Shown here piece by piece: positions 21,996 to 32,664 of a DNA stretch of 64,000 nt (position 1 is the stretch's first letter; the number at the start of each line of letters is the position of its first letter). Made by a program: the position numbers and the translations under genes. The stretch comes from Mermis nigrescens. Its lineage: Eukaryota; Nematoda; Enoplea; Mermithida; Mermithidae. The DNA lies in the NCBI GenBank assembly GCA_036768485.1, contig JAVLUZ010000145.1, forward strand, positions 1,126,785 to 1,190,784. Direction: 5' to 3'. Under the pieces are notes generated by a model. It was not told where the DNA came from, did not search any database, and was given only the letters and a program-made list of their open reading frames with translations.

Positions 21996-22439
21996 TAGCG
22001 TTGGCAAAAGTCCGGGAAAAAAGACTTCCGGACTATAGTCCGACTACAAACCCAATTTTAAAGACTACCGGACTATGGTCCGGATTGTGATCCTTTAAAA
22101 AAAAGACTGGTCCGGACCACAGTCCTTCAATGCTATGTTACTATGTTGATTTTATTTCTTATCAAATTTTATTCAGTTTGCTACCTACAAACTTTATCAA
22201 TGTATTTATTCAATTAACAAACAACAATCATATATCAATCGTATAACTGAAAAATAAATCGGAATCAAATTTAAAAAATTCCTTTTTATATTTGATTATC
22301 ACTTAAATTGTGACGCTCCAAAATCGAATTCGCCCGGCTGAAAACGCGTCCACATGGAGCTGAGGGTTGGGATTGCCAAATGCGCGTTGCCACTTTATAT
22401 AGCAAAGGAAATGTACTTTCTCTTTTCTTCCAGTATTTG

Positions 22440-22650
22440 AAAATCTCACTATCCCCCAGAATTGAATTTTTGGAAATTTTTTTGTTTTCTTTCACGTTTT
22501 TAATGCCAATGGATAGAGCTTGATGAGAAACACCGAAAATGATGTTTTTTTGCCATAACACCATTTTAAAGACCATTCTTTGACCTTTAAAAAATTTTAC
22601 AGCCCCTCCCTTAGAATTTTGATATAGCTCACCTGAATACTACTACACAT
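22440..22650 (+). mobile_element. Family A element inside the composite
   Basis: TAATGCCAATGGATAGAGCT, TGATGAGAAACACCG and AAAGACCATTCTTTGACC match the family A core. Its ends are blurred. Confidence 0.65.
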
Positions 22651-22954
22651 GACCTCCCAGAATTTTGATATTTCATTTGATAAATCGACAACTCAATAGC
22701 AAGATATTCAGAGGTGGCTCAGAGATAGCAAAAAACAAAAAATGTCTCGTTCAGGCCAGAAATAGCCAGTTTTACTGTACCTAGGACAAGTTCCTAGGAA
22801 AATGAGAAATTTTCAAATTTTTTGTTTTTTTGTGTGTTTTAAATTATGTAGAATGTCGCAATAAGCTTAAACTGACTTGAAGGTACCGCTCGAAACTCAA
22901 TTAAAAGCGTTTGCAATAGTATTCATTGATTTTGGTTGGACAGCGCCGGTATTT

Positions 22955-23825
22955 TCCTTCGCATCTTGGGGAAAAGTAAAATCCGGAAATGGAAACAGCA
23001 ATCATAAAAGCCGAAAATGGAAACAGAAACGGAAACGATGGGTAAAAGCTGGAACCGGAAATACAAACGATCCAAAGTGGCGAAACCGGGGTTCCCCAAG
23101 TAGGGCCCATTAGGGTCAACACCCAACCCCGTTTCCGTCAAAAATTCACTCATAGAAGGGGTTTCAGGGTACGCAAACGGGGTACACCATTATTCACATG
23201 CAAATCTGACTCCGGTTCCGTCGGGGTTTCTCCGCCCTGGGGGCAGTCCAAAGTGGCGGAACCGGCATTCCTCAAGTAGGGCTAATCAGGGTCAAAACCT
23301 TCAACCCCGGTTCCGCCACTTTTGACCACCCCCAAGGGAGAAATTCCCGACTGAACTGGGGTCAGATTCACATATGAATAATGGGGTACCCCGTTTCCGA
23401 GCCCTTAAACCCCCCTTCAGTTAGATAAATTTTGGCGGAAACGGGATTAGGGGTGTTGACCCTGATGGGCCCTACTTGTGGAACCCCAGTTCTGCGACTT
23501 TGGACTGCCTCCAGGGCGGAGAAACCCCCGACGGACCCGGGGTGATGCTTCACATATGAATAATGGGGTACCCCGTTTCCCAGCCCCTAAACCCACTCAG
23601 TTGTTGAGATTGTGGCGGAAACGGGGTTGAGGTGTTGACCCTGATGGGCCCTACTTGGGGAGCCCCGGTTCCGCAACTTTGGATCATTTCCGTTTCCGGT
23701 TCCGGCTTTTACCCATTGTTTCCGTTTCCGGCTTTTACCCATTATTTCCGTTTCCGGCTTTTACCCTTCGTTTCCGTCTCCGTTTCCGTTTCCGGATTTT
23801 GCCCACACTCTCGCATCTTGTCTCT
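22955..23825. repeat. Palindromic GC-rich block with TTTCCG minisatellite arms
   Basis: The left arm (GCATCTTGGGG, AAATCCGGAAA, GGAAACGGAAACG) is the inverse of the right arm (CCGTTTCCGGCTTTTACCCA repeated about four times, then CGGATTTTGCCC, GCATCTTG). Between them the module GGTTCCGC(A/C)ACTTTGGA ... GGGCCCTACTTG(G/T)GG occurs in both orientations three times with ATGAATAATGGGGTACCCCG. Frames here encode only repeats. Confidence 0.7.
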
Positions 23826-24441
23826 GTGACGCCAAAGTTGTTCATGAAGCAGTGGGTGCTTTTGTTCCAAATGTCATTCAAGGTTGGTCGGTGGGTGACC
23901 CGTAGGTGGAAATGCGCATTCCTTGCAAACACTTTTGTTTTCATCTTTATTATATGCAAAATAGTCATGAATTTCGCCGAATTTTGAGTTTGATATATTC
24001 CAGGCATTACTGTTTAAAGCGCTACACAACAAAAAGCGCGTGAATAACTTTAGAGAAAAGTTAATCTACAGTAATTGCACTGAATAATAATTTGTGAATT
24101 AAAGATCAAGTTGAGGATCATAGTCCGTAGTCCGGACCATGCTCTAAAAAAGAGACTATGGTCCGGTAGTGCACTACGGTTTTGAAAAGGACCAGTCCTT
24201 ACAGTCCGAGGATCATAAGGACTAGTTCTAGACCACGATCCAGCAGTCCTTAGTCCGGACTTTTGCCAACGCTACGCAGAATATACTTTGATTTTTTGCG
24301 TTGCTTAGAGAAAGTCTGATTTTTAGCAGATTTTGTGACTTTAGGTAAATTTTTACTAGTCCCCTCCTTTTGCATCCTTAATAATCCACAATTCCAAGTA
24401 TATTCATCTTTTTTGTTCCATCGGAGCATTTTTTCTTTGCT

Positions 24442-26392
24442 AGTACCCTACTTTAAATTAGCATGATTTGAGTACATCAGTCAGTAAACACATACAGTAA
24501 CATGCCACAATAATGACAGCAGTCCAAGAACACTTAAAACAATATTGTTCTTAACATCAGCATTATCCTTTTCAAACAAGACAACCTTACATTATTTTAA
24601 CAGATCAAAGTTTTTCAGCATTAAGTGTACGCAAATATCAAGTGTAAGGAACACTAACGCTCAGATTTGGAAGTAAAATAAATTTGTAGTATAAACTACA
24701 CTTTAACAACAAACGATTAGTGCAAACTTTACACAACTACTAGGCGTAGAGAAAACTAACAGTCCAATTCCCAATTCTGATTTTACGTTGGACATTTTGA
24801 AAGAAAAATTAAGCTTCCGCAAGGCTCTAGAACAAGAGTTAATATGCAGTGTTTACACAACCACAGAGTTTAAAGAAAATTTCAGTCGGATTCGTAATTC
24901 TGATATTACTCTGATATTACGATCAACATTTATGAAAAAATTATGTCTTTACAATGGCCCAAGGACAAATAAATATCATTTGTGTAAACGTAGACTCAAG
25001 CTACGTTCACTTCGCTTACTTAATCCGAATCTCAAGCTTATGCGCTCACACGGGGGTTCTCGCCCTTTTTAGGGGGTCGATCACCAGCCGGCGACTCGGG
25101 GGTAAGCGGCTCGACCTGTTCAAGGTAGTCCGGCCCTCTACGCACGCACCAAGTGAAACTTACTTACTTAACCCCTTTGAAATTAAGTAGGTACCTAATT
25201 AAAGTAAGTTCCCTGGAAACCTAATTGAGGGCTCAAAAAGATTTTTATTCAACTTGTTTTGGACCGAATACCGGTGCTTGAAAATATTGAGGGTTCCTAA
25301 GTATAGTGTAGCACAAGGACAGAATTCGACAGCACGGAAATTCAACCGAGCCCAGCATCGTTAATTAAATAATTAATTTTTACAATAATCTTTGGACAGG
25401 AAAATTATGAAGCAATTAAAAAGCGACAGCGTGGAGGATACATGCTGCCGACCGTCGTGTTACGCTAATCGGGTAAAATCAAACAATGTAATCAAATAAG
25501 GGCACAAAGCCCTGCCAAAGGCATACAACTGATGCCAATTGGCACAAACACGAATGATTAAAAACAAAGCGTATGGCGAAAAGAAGCGTGCACACTACGC
25601 TGGAAAACTAACAGACGAGTTCTGCAGCCAAGCAGATAAAAAGGCACGTACGGAGTCTGCTCACGTACGGCGACGAAAAGAGAAAAAGACACGCTCAGCG
25701 CGAAAGCTGGCGGAGAGGCTCTCAGGCTCAAAAACTAATTGTTAAATGAAAAATCTTAAACTGCCGTCAAAACTGCGCTCGCACGCAGTTTTAACTGACG
25801 CGGAAAAAGAGGCGTAACAACACGAACAAAGAGATATGAAAAAAGCTAAATATTTATGTAAACAAACGCAATTCGCTGTGACGCATACCCCTTAGAAAAC
25901 ACTTTATTTTTATCCTAATCCACCTCTCCCGACTTCTGAACAGAGAAAGTGGCGAACAAAAATATGGACAAACACGTATTTTTCACTGTCCACCACATTG
26001 TAAACTTTAAAAATCTGAAACCTAACGCCCCATTGAGTGTAAATAAAGTTGGTTCGGGCCAGTTTGTAGCCCTTTGATTGTAGTACGTTTGTATGTGCCA
26101 AACTTATGTTCCGCAAAATATTTGATTTGATTTACCAATTAAATACGAAAAAAACCTGTTTTTTGGCCTATTTTACACCTCAGATTTCGAACTTTGCACC
26201 CCCATAAACAACTCAATATTACGTTTTTTTAACGCGGTTTGCTTCGACGTGTAGCCCTTAAAAGTTACTTTATTTTTATGTATTAAATTTATCCCATCTC
26301 ATAACCGAAAAAGTTGGCAAAGAAATCTTGGACAAAATCTGTTTTTTTACTTATCCACTAGAGTGTAAAGTTTAAACTCCTGGTACTGTGTA
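24442..26392. other. Unassigned spacer
   Basis: A moderately GC-rich piece (25020-25170) and a 68-codon very basic frame (25539-25745) have no recognisable similarity. From 25870 onward diverged units of the 460-bp array begin. Confidence 0.4.
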
Positions 26393-27395
26393 TTGATTGT
26401 AAAAAATTTTAAAGGTCAGATTCGTTATTCTTACCTCACGGAGAACATTTTTAAAAAATCATCATCTACGACGCTCTGGGCGGAAAAAATTTTTCCAGTG
26501 TAAAGTTAACACCTGCACTTATAACGCAATATTGATTGTAAAGAAAAAAAATAAATTTTGACGTATAGCGCTTAGGACGAGGTACATTTTGAAGGTAGTT
26601 ACCACATTCTGTCTACTAAGTGGAGAATATGGCAGGGAGAAAATATTTTTTTGTCCCAGACTCTCTACAATAAACCGCCTCTAAATTCGAAAATATTACT
26701 TAAAAAAAATAATAAAGACGTCTCCACTAGATTTTATAACCGTCTACCTTTTGAAAGCAATCAGACTGCATGGATTGCAAAACTGAGTTAGATATGCTCG
26801 TGCACATGAAAACAAAAAACGGTCTAATTTACACTCCTGTGCAACAACCAATGAGTGTAAAGAAACTTTAAAACCAGATTCGTAACCTACTAATTAGGGA
26901 AAACATTTTTTAAAAAATTCATAATCCACGACGCTCTGAGTGGAAAAGATTATTTCAGTGTAAAGTTTATACCTGCAGCAATAACGCAAAATTGATTGCA
27001 AAGAAACAAAATAAATTTTAACGTGTAGCGCTTAAGACGAGCCACATTTTAAAGGTACTTACCACGTTCTGTCTACTAAGTGGAGAATATGGCAGAGAAA
27101 AATTTTTTTTGTCCCAGACTCTTTACAATAAACCGCCTCTAAATTTGAAAATATTACTTTAAAAAAAATTAAAAAAAGTCTCCCCTAGATTTTATAACCG
27201 TCTACCTTTTGGTACCAATCAGATTGCATGAAATATAAAACTGAGTTAGATATGCTCGGGCACATGAAAAAAGTAAAAAAACCGTCGAATTTACACTCCT
27301 GTGCAACAACCAATGAGTGTAAAGAAATTTTAAGATCAGATTTGTAACCTACTAATTATGGAAAACATTTTAAAAAAGGCCCTCCGCAAATCAAT
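26393..27395. repeat. Tandem array, unit about 460 bp
   Basis: Units start near 26393, 26851 and 27313 (the third is truncated) and share ACGACGCTCTG, TTCTGTCTACTAAGTGGAGA, TTGTCCCAGACTCT and CTCCTGTGCAACAACCAATG. GAGTGTAAA recurs inside as a shorter subrepeat, and more diverged units extend left to about 25870. No coding capacity. Confidence 0.8.
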
Positions 27396-27590
27396 TGAAT
27401 TTTGGTGTAATTTTTACACGCTCACGACGCGCTCGGTATTGAGTGTAAACAAGAAAAAATGGGGGCCCTAAGTTTTTTTATTATCTTCCTTAAAAAAACC
27501 GCATCTCTCAGATGTGTGCCGTTATAGCTGTGAGGAGGGGACATATGTTGGGGGTACCCAAGTATATTATAAGTACGCGCTAACGCGCTA
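27386..27590 (+). repeat. Array-end module, copy 1
   Basis: TTTACACGCTCACGACGCG, GTATTGAGTGTAAA, CATCTCTCAGATGTGTG, TATAGCTGTGAGGAGGG and CCCAAGTATATTATA. The same order recurs at 58876-59062, so this is a dispersed repeat or one end of a larger element. Confidence 0.75.
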
Positions 27591-29024
27591 CCTATGATTC
27601 AACATGTTTTAGCAAAAACATAGTTGTTTTACAACAGCGAAACGTCGAAGAAGCGAAGGACTTATGTTAAACAGTCAACGGATATCTTGTTTTAAGTTGG
27701 TAGTTCAGGTAGGCTTGCGTGCGAAATTTTCCATGTCCAAAAAACAAACAGAAGTACTCTACACTTTTCGCGTTAATATGTATTGGTTTGCACTTTCCTA
27801 AAATAAATATAGGTACCTCTACCTACTACAAAAAAGCGCTTGAAAAATGAAAAATAGGATAAATAAAATTTAAAAAATATAATAAAATTAAAAATAAGTG
27901 TCAATAACAACATTAAATTTTATCCTCTGAGCGTATAATAAATCTAGACTACTATTGAAAATACCCAGGAACACCGACAGGCCTCAAAAACAGAAAACCT
28001 GTTTCGTCCTGTCCAGAATTTAATTTTTGTTTAACTTTGAATTAATGTCTCTATTTATGTATGCACATATGTACAAGAGCTTTCACTATAAAAAAATCAC
28101 GTTTTCCACACAAGCCGCTTCCCATCCATTTCACATTTTTTTCAGTAAGTTTCTTCAATCTTCATTTTAGAAAGTTTTTCGAGTTTTAGGTCTTGTACAG
28201 TAGCAAAACTTTTTGAATTTGGATTTCCATCCGTCTGTCGGGTACCTCTGCTTGACTTTATTTTGCTGCTTATTCGCCCGTTGATGTTAAATTTATAAAT
28301 TGCATTATTACCCTAAGGTGGGAAATCGGCTCAAGCCGAGCCTGATTTCTAAGATCGGCTTTTTAAGCCATGAGCAATTGATATCGGAACCAGTTTAAAA
28401 AACATTTGAAAAATTCAAAATCTGCATTCAAGCTCTCGTCATTAACATTGTGGAAAGTAAGAACTCAGGCATGGGTTCCTTAGTTAGAGTGCAAAGATTA
28501 TTGAGAATGATGGAAACTTATGTCATAGCGTGAAAGGGAATAGCGCATCAATATTAATAAAATGTACAAAACTACAATTTCATACGAAAATGGGTTATTT
28601 AAAACGTCAATATTCTGAAACCTGAAGTCGATTTTAAAGAAATAGAATCAATATTCGATGAAAAACTTTCCTTGCGAGTTTTAACTAATAAATACAGTAC
28701 TGATAAAGGTCAATTAACCGGCTTCAACACGACACTCTGATAATAAGGATTCATTATTACGGCAAAAAAAAGAAAAGACAAAGGAATGGAAGAATTTGTA
28801 AAAAGAATTTGAGAGAAAAAATCAGTAAATAAATAGAATAAAATATGCCAATTAGTAAATGAAACAAAGAATAAAACTCAGATAAACTTAAGTGTTAACT
28901 AATCACGCCACGCATGGTTAAAGCACGGCCTGAGAATTTAGACCCTGTAACTGCTGTCAGTAGTTACACGCCTTTTGAACTCCGGTTCAAACGCCTATGA
29001 CGGGAAGGTAATACCCCAACAGCA

Positions 29025-29300
29025 CACATGGGCGTGGGGGAGGGGGTTTGGGGGGTATGCACATCCCAGAAGTTAGAATACCCCCCAGAAATCAAAATAC
29101 CTCCCCAGGAAAAATTTTTTGCTTTTTTAGCAATTCTTTGATGCCATTGGATAGTGCTCGATGAGAAACGTCGAAAAATGGTGTTTTTTCGCCATACAAC
29201 CACTTTTAAGACCATTTTTTAACCTTTGAATATTTTTTCACCCCCCCCCCAGAAATTTTTTAACTGCCCCCAGAATTCCGGTGCTGCCCACCTATGCCCA
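29025..29300 (+). mobile_element. Family A element
   Basis: A good copy from CATGGGCGTGGGGG through the TGGATAGTGCTCGATGAGAA core to GCTGCCCACCTATG. The ends are short imperfect inverted repeats (ATGGGC / GCCCA). Confidence 0.75.
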
Positions 29301-29606
29301 ACAGGCATTAAAGCCGATGACCAGCTAAGACGGGCTATAGTGGTATGCCAACCACGCTCACCAGGCAATTATGCACCAATCGATAGAGCCCCATGTGTTT
29401 GCTCTGTTGGTTGCATTATGCTCACCAATCGATCGAGCCTAAAGTGCTCTCTTGGTGTTGCATTCGATCGGTATTTCACGCCGCCTTTTCAACGGCGCTG
29501 CAGTGGGGTGTTAACCCGTGAGTTTATGCTTTAGGTGGGCATAAACTGAGCCGATATCCTTTTTCTTCAGAACTGGTTCGGCTCGCGAAATCGACCGAAC
29601 ACTGAT

Positions 29607-29636
29607 CATTGGCGGACCTTAGGGTCCGCCAATGAT
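29607..29636. repeat. Perfect 13-14 bp hairpin
   Basis: ATCATTGGCGGACC and GGTCCGCCAATGAT are perfect inverted repeats around TTAG. Isolated and not followed by a T run in a gene context; its role is unknown. Confidence 0.75.
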
Positions 29637-31789
29637 TTGTGAGACTCTTACAACCCGAACTATATGTAGCAGGTCAATCTGTGGAGGGAAGGAGGGTGCA
29701 GCCAGAGTTTTATTTTCGCTAAAATGGCCTCAACAACTAAATAAATAATAAACTAGTGTATTCAATTTCAAGTACTTCTGGAGAATTTCAATTCTCAATC
29801 ATTTTTAACCTTCATTTTGCCGTGATAATTTCCTGTGGTCTACACCGCCAAACCGCCTTTCACATGTTGGTGTCTGGTCTGGGCTGGACTGGACCCAATT
29901 TTTTGAATATTTGTAGATTCTTGAAAAAATAGCGAGAGGCTGTCAAAAACAATAGATCATATCTTTTGATTTTCGGCGTCAAATCTGTCGCGTGCTGAAA
30001 AGTAAATGGGGAAAATAAAACAAGATCAGTTTTGGTTTGTCAAAAAAAGGTTTGTTAATTCAGCCGGATTACAGACGTTTGTCTTTTCGTCACATAGGAT
30101 GAATTGAAGAAAAATGCGAGTAAATTACAATTATTCGACATCCGCACATAAGATTTCATTGCGTAATTTAAGGAAAAATTGAGATCAAGTAGTGTTGATG
30201 TATTAGATGTTCTCGTTGTCAAATTATTAGAGCGTAGTTTCAGGACTAGACCAAATTAATACTTGTTTCCGGAAGCGTGAAACAGGACCGAATTTCTCGC
30301 GCTGAATTCCAGAAAAAAGACGGTATCCCAAGTACGACGCTAAAATCTAGATTTCGTTTTCTCCGAAAATCGCATCAGCGATGAACCGATTCGAAAATTT
30401 CGTATATATTGACTGGCTTCGTACGAATTGAGATTTGAACTCGGTTTATTCTAGCTCAATTTCGGATTAACGGCTTGATACGCCCCATTGCCAAATTATG
30501 CAGCTAGTCGCACTCTTACTCTTCGGCTTCAGTATCGCTGTGGTAAGCTGATCTTGTAAAAAACTTTTCAGATCCGTTCTTATCGATAAGTGAACTTTAA
30601 GTTCTTGGGTTAAAGATATCAAAAAATCAAGGGTGTAGAAACCCTATTTTCATTCTTTTCCATAAACCACAGATTAATTGTCACACTTAAATTGTCGCAA
30701 AAATGGACAAATTTTGTCAAAAAAAGTCATTATTCTTGGTTTTCGAGTATCTTCAAGATAATGCACCGATGTCGTCCAAGGTCTGACAACATCAAAAATT
30801 GATTACTGTTTTACTCATTCGAGCTTACACATGCAGGGCCGAAATTTCGAGAATTCGTCTGACCCAAAATTTTGAAAAGTCGAAAAGAGGCTTGAAAATT
30901 GATGAAATGGGAAGCAACATATCTATTGTTTTTAATCAAGCTTTATCGATTACCATAAAAAAATCGGGAGACACACGAAATTTTGAACACGAAATTTCAG
31001 GGGTCTGCGAGGCTTTCTTTGGTTGGGGAATCGATAACCCCATGTTCACATCCACATTTTATTTTACTTTAATCATTTTAAATTCTAGAGTAAAGTGTTC
31101 GACTTCAATTCACATATGAACGTGAGGGGTTAGTACCCCCAGAAGTTGAAAAACCCCCGGCAAAAACCCCCAAAAACTTCAATTCTATTTTTAGTAAGAT
31201 TTTTGACGACTTGGCTCATCCTGACCCTCCACCCAAGAATTTTAGTGATGTCCATATATGCTTCAAATACTTCACTCGGATCTCTTTGAAATTGTTTTAC
31301 TGCGCTGAATGTTCGGAGGAAATTCTATTTAAATGTTGAAAAATGAAGTTGCTTTTATTCGTCCATTATTTTGACTATGTATATTTTAGCAAAAATTTAT
31401 TGCGAATGCAAAATTAACTTAATACAAAGCTATGTTTCGAAATTATTTTCAATTGACCTTAAGATTACCTTAAGTCAGCAAATAAAAATTATTTTGAAGT
31501 TTCATGAAACGCTGATTGATGTAAAAAGTCAAATTTTTCATTAATTTAAGTAAAATTAACAAAAATGAATAAAATATTAATTAAAAACCAAGGAATAATT
31601 AGCAGAATAATTAAACAAATAAGACCTATATAAGAATTGAATAACTCTTATAAACAATGAATAGTTTTATATGCACCAAGGACGTGGGGATTGGGTTGGA
31701 GGGAGTAAGATTGTACCTCCACATTACCACAAACCCAGAATTTAATTTTAGGTGTTTTTTGTGATTTTAACAACTTTTGCTCGATCGAA

Positions 31790-32085
31790 CCCCATTATTC
31801 GGTGGCTGCTTGTTGTCGCAGAAAAATGAACACTAACAAATAAAAAAGTCGAACAAATTGAACAAAATATAGTCGAAACAAGAGAATACGGCGGTAAGCG
31901 CCGAAAATCTGATACTTTTGAGCAAATAGATAGCTAAAAACGCTTAAAAAGCACCTTTTCTGCGAACTTTTAGAAAATTTTGGGGTACTTTCGAAAAATC
32001 GCGTATTTTGGGGAAGGGGGGACAAATTTCTCGGGGTGAAAATTTTTCTGCCCTCTTCCAAACCCGCCTCCCGAGATCATATATG
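31790..32085 (-). mobile_element. Family B element, reverse
   Basis: The complement of the family B core (AACAAAATATAGTCGAAACA, GCGGTAAGCGCCGAAAATC). It is directly followed by a reverse family C element that abuts the unidentified coiled-coil exon. Confidence 0.7.
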
Positions 32086-32094
32086 ATAGTCACA

Positions 32095-32365
32095 TGCAGA
32101 AAGAGGGAAGGGTTTGGAGGTCTAGAACTCTCTGGACTAAAAAATGAAAAATTTTATGAGGAAAATTAGGCAAAATGAAGGCCGAAAATGGGTGGAAATC
32201 GAAAATGTTCCCCAAAAGTGCTTAAAATTAACCAGAAACAGTGGGATAATGTAATTTGAACGCTATTTTACCATTTATACCAGTTTTTGACGTCATTTCG
32301 CCCAACTTACTAACTGACCTCCAGACCGGCTGACTCTCAATCGGCCATGCTGTGCACGTATTAAT
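32095..32365 (-). mobile_element. Family C short non-autonomous element, reverse
   Basis: The core in this orientation has AAATGAAGGCCGAAAATGG, ACAGTGGGATAATGTAATTT, CGCTATTTTACCATTTATAC and TCGGCCATGCTGTGCACGTA at the end. It stops about 30 bases before the splice acceptor at 32401. Confidence 0.7.
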
Positions 32366-32401
32366 ATTATGAAGAATGAGAAAAATCATTTTAGGTTTTA
32401 G

Positions 32402-32664
32402 CCACCGATCTACGCAAGCAGGAATTGGCAACCCTCAGAGATGACGAATTGAAAAGACAGGCCGTCCAGCAGGCCGAGGATGACAAAGCGCGCCAATTAA
32501 GGGTGCTAAAAGCTAGGGAAGACAGAGCCAGAGGCGAGCCGAATCGGCAACAGGCCCTCAAGGAACGCCACGATTCGCTTCTGGAGTTCGCCAAGCAGGA
32601 TGAGCAGAATTTCCTGAGAGCCAATGGCAAAGTGCCAAAGGTGCAACAGACTAAGCAGACATGA
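32402..32664 (+). CDS. Terminal coding exon of an unidentified coiled-coil protein
   Basis: About 86 codons are open from a TTTTAG acceptor to TGA at 32662-32664. The peptide is very rich in Lys, Arg, Glu, Gln and Ala (for example LRDDELKRQAVQQAEDDKAR) with no proline in the first two thirds, typical of a long charged helix or coiled coil. Its GC content is well above the flanking DNA and codon third positions are biased to G/C, unlike the random open frames nearby. A second AG seven bases upstream (GTTTTAG) leaves the acceptor uncertain. No in-frame ATG precedes it, so it should be the last exon of a plus-strand gene whose other exons I did not recognise. I do not recognise the family. It ends about 3 kb before the homothorax candidate promoter. 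Confidence 0.6.

Larger units (their letters stand above)
21406..24441. mobile_element. 3 kb composite element with 165-bp inverted ends
   Basis: Left 21406-21577 and right 24275-24441 are near-identical inverted copies (CAAAGAAAAATGCTCCGATG, AGGAGGGGACTAG, CTAAAAATCAGACTTTCTCT). Next to them lie second inverted segments rich in GTCCGGACTATAGTCCG (21991-22140 and 24110-24275). The interior holds a family A copy and a palindromic GC-rich block. No transposase was found. The left arm is interrupted at 21563-21995. Confidence 0.8.
27600..31785. other. Unassigned spacer
   Basis: Contains the family A element at 29025, a 55-bp imperfect duplication near 29360-29470 (CACCAATCGAT(A/C)GAGCC), the hairpin at 29607 and a G/C-ended repeat fragment at 31120-31255. 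No exon was recognised. Confidence 0.4.

Noticed and set aside
24788..25190. Possible coding exon near a GC-richer stretch
   Set aside because: Two overlapping frames with no motif, no consistent splice sites and no homology I recognise.
25539..25745. 68-codon highly basic frame
   Set aside because: Composition is odd but there is no recognisable domain, promoter or splice context; left unassigned.
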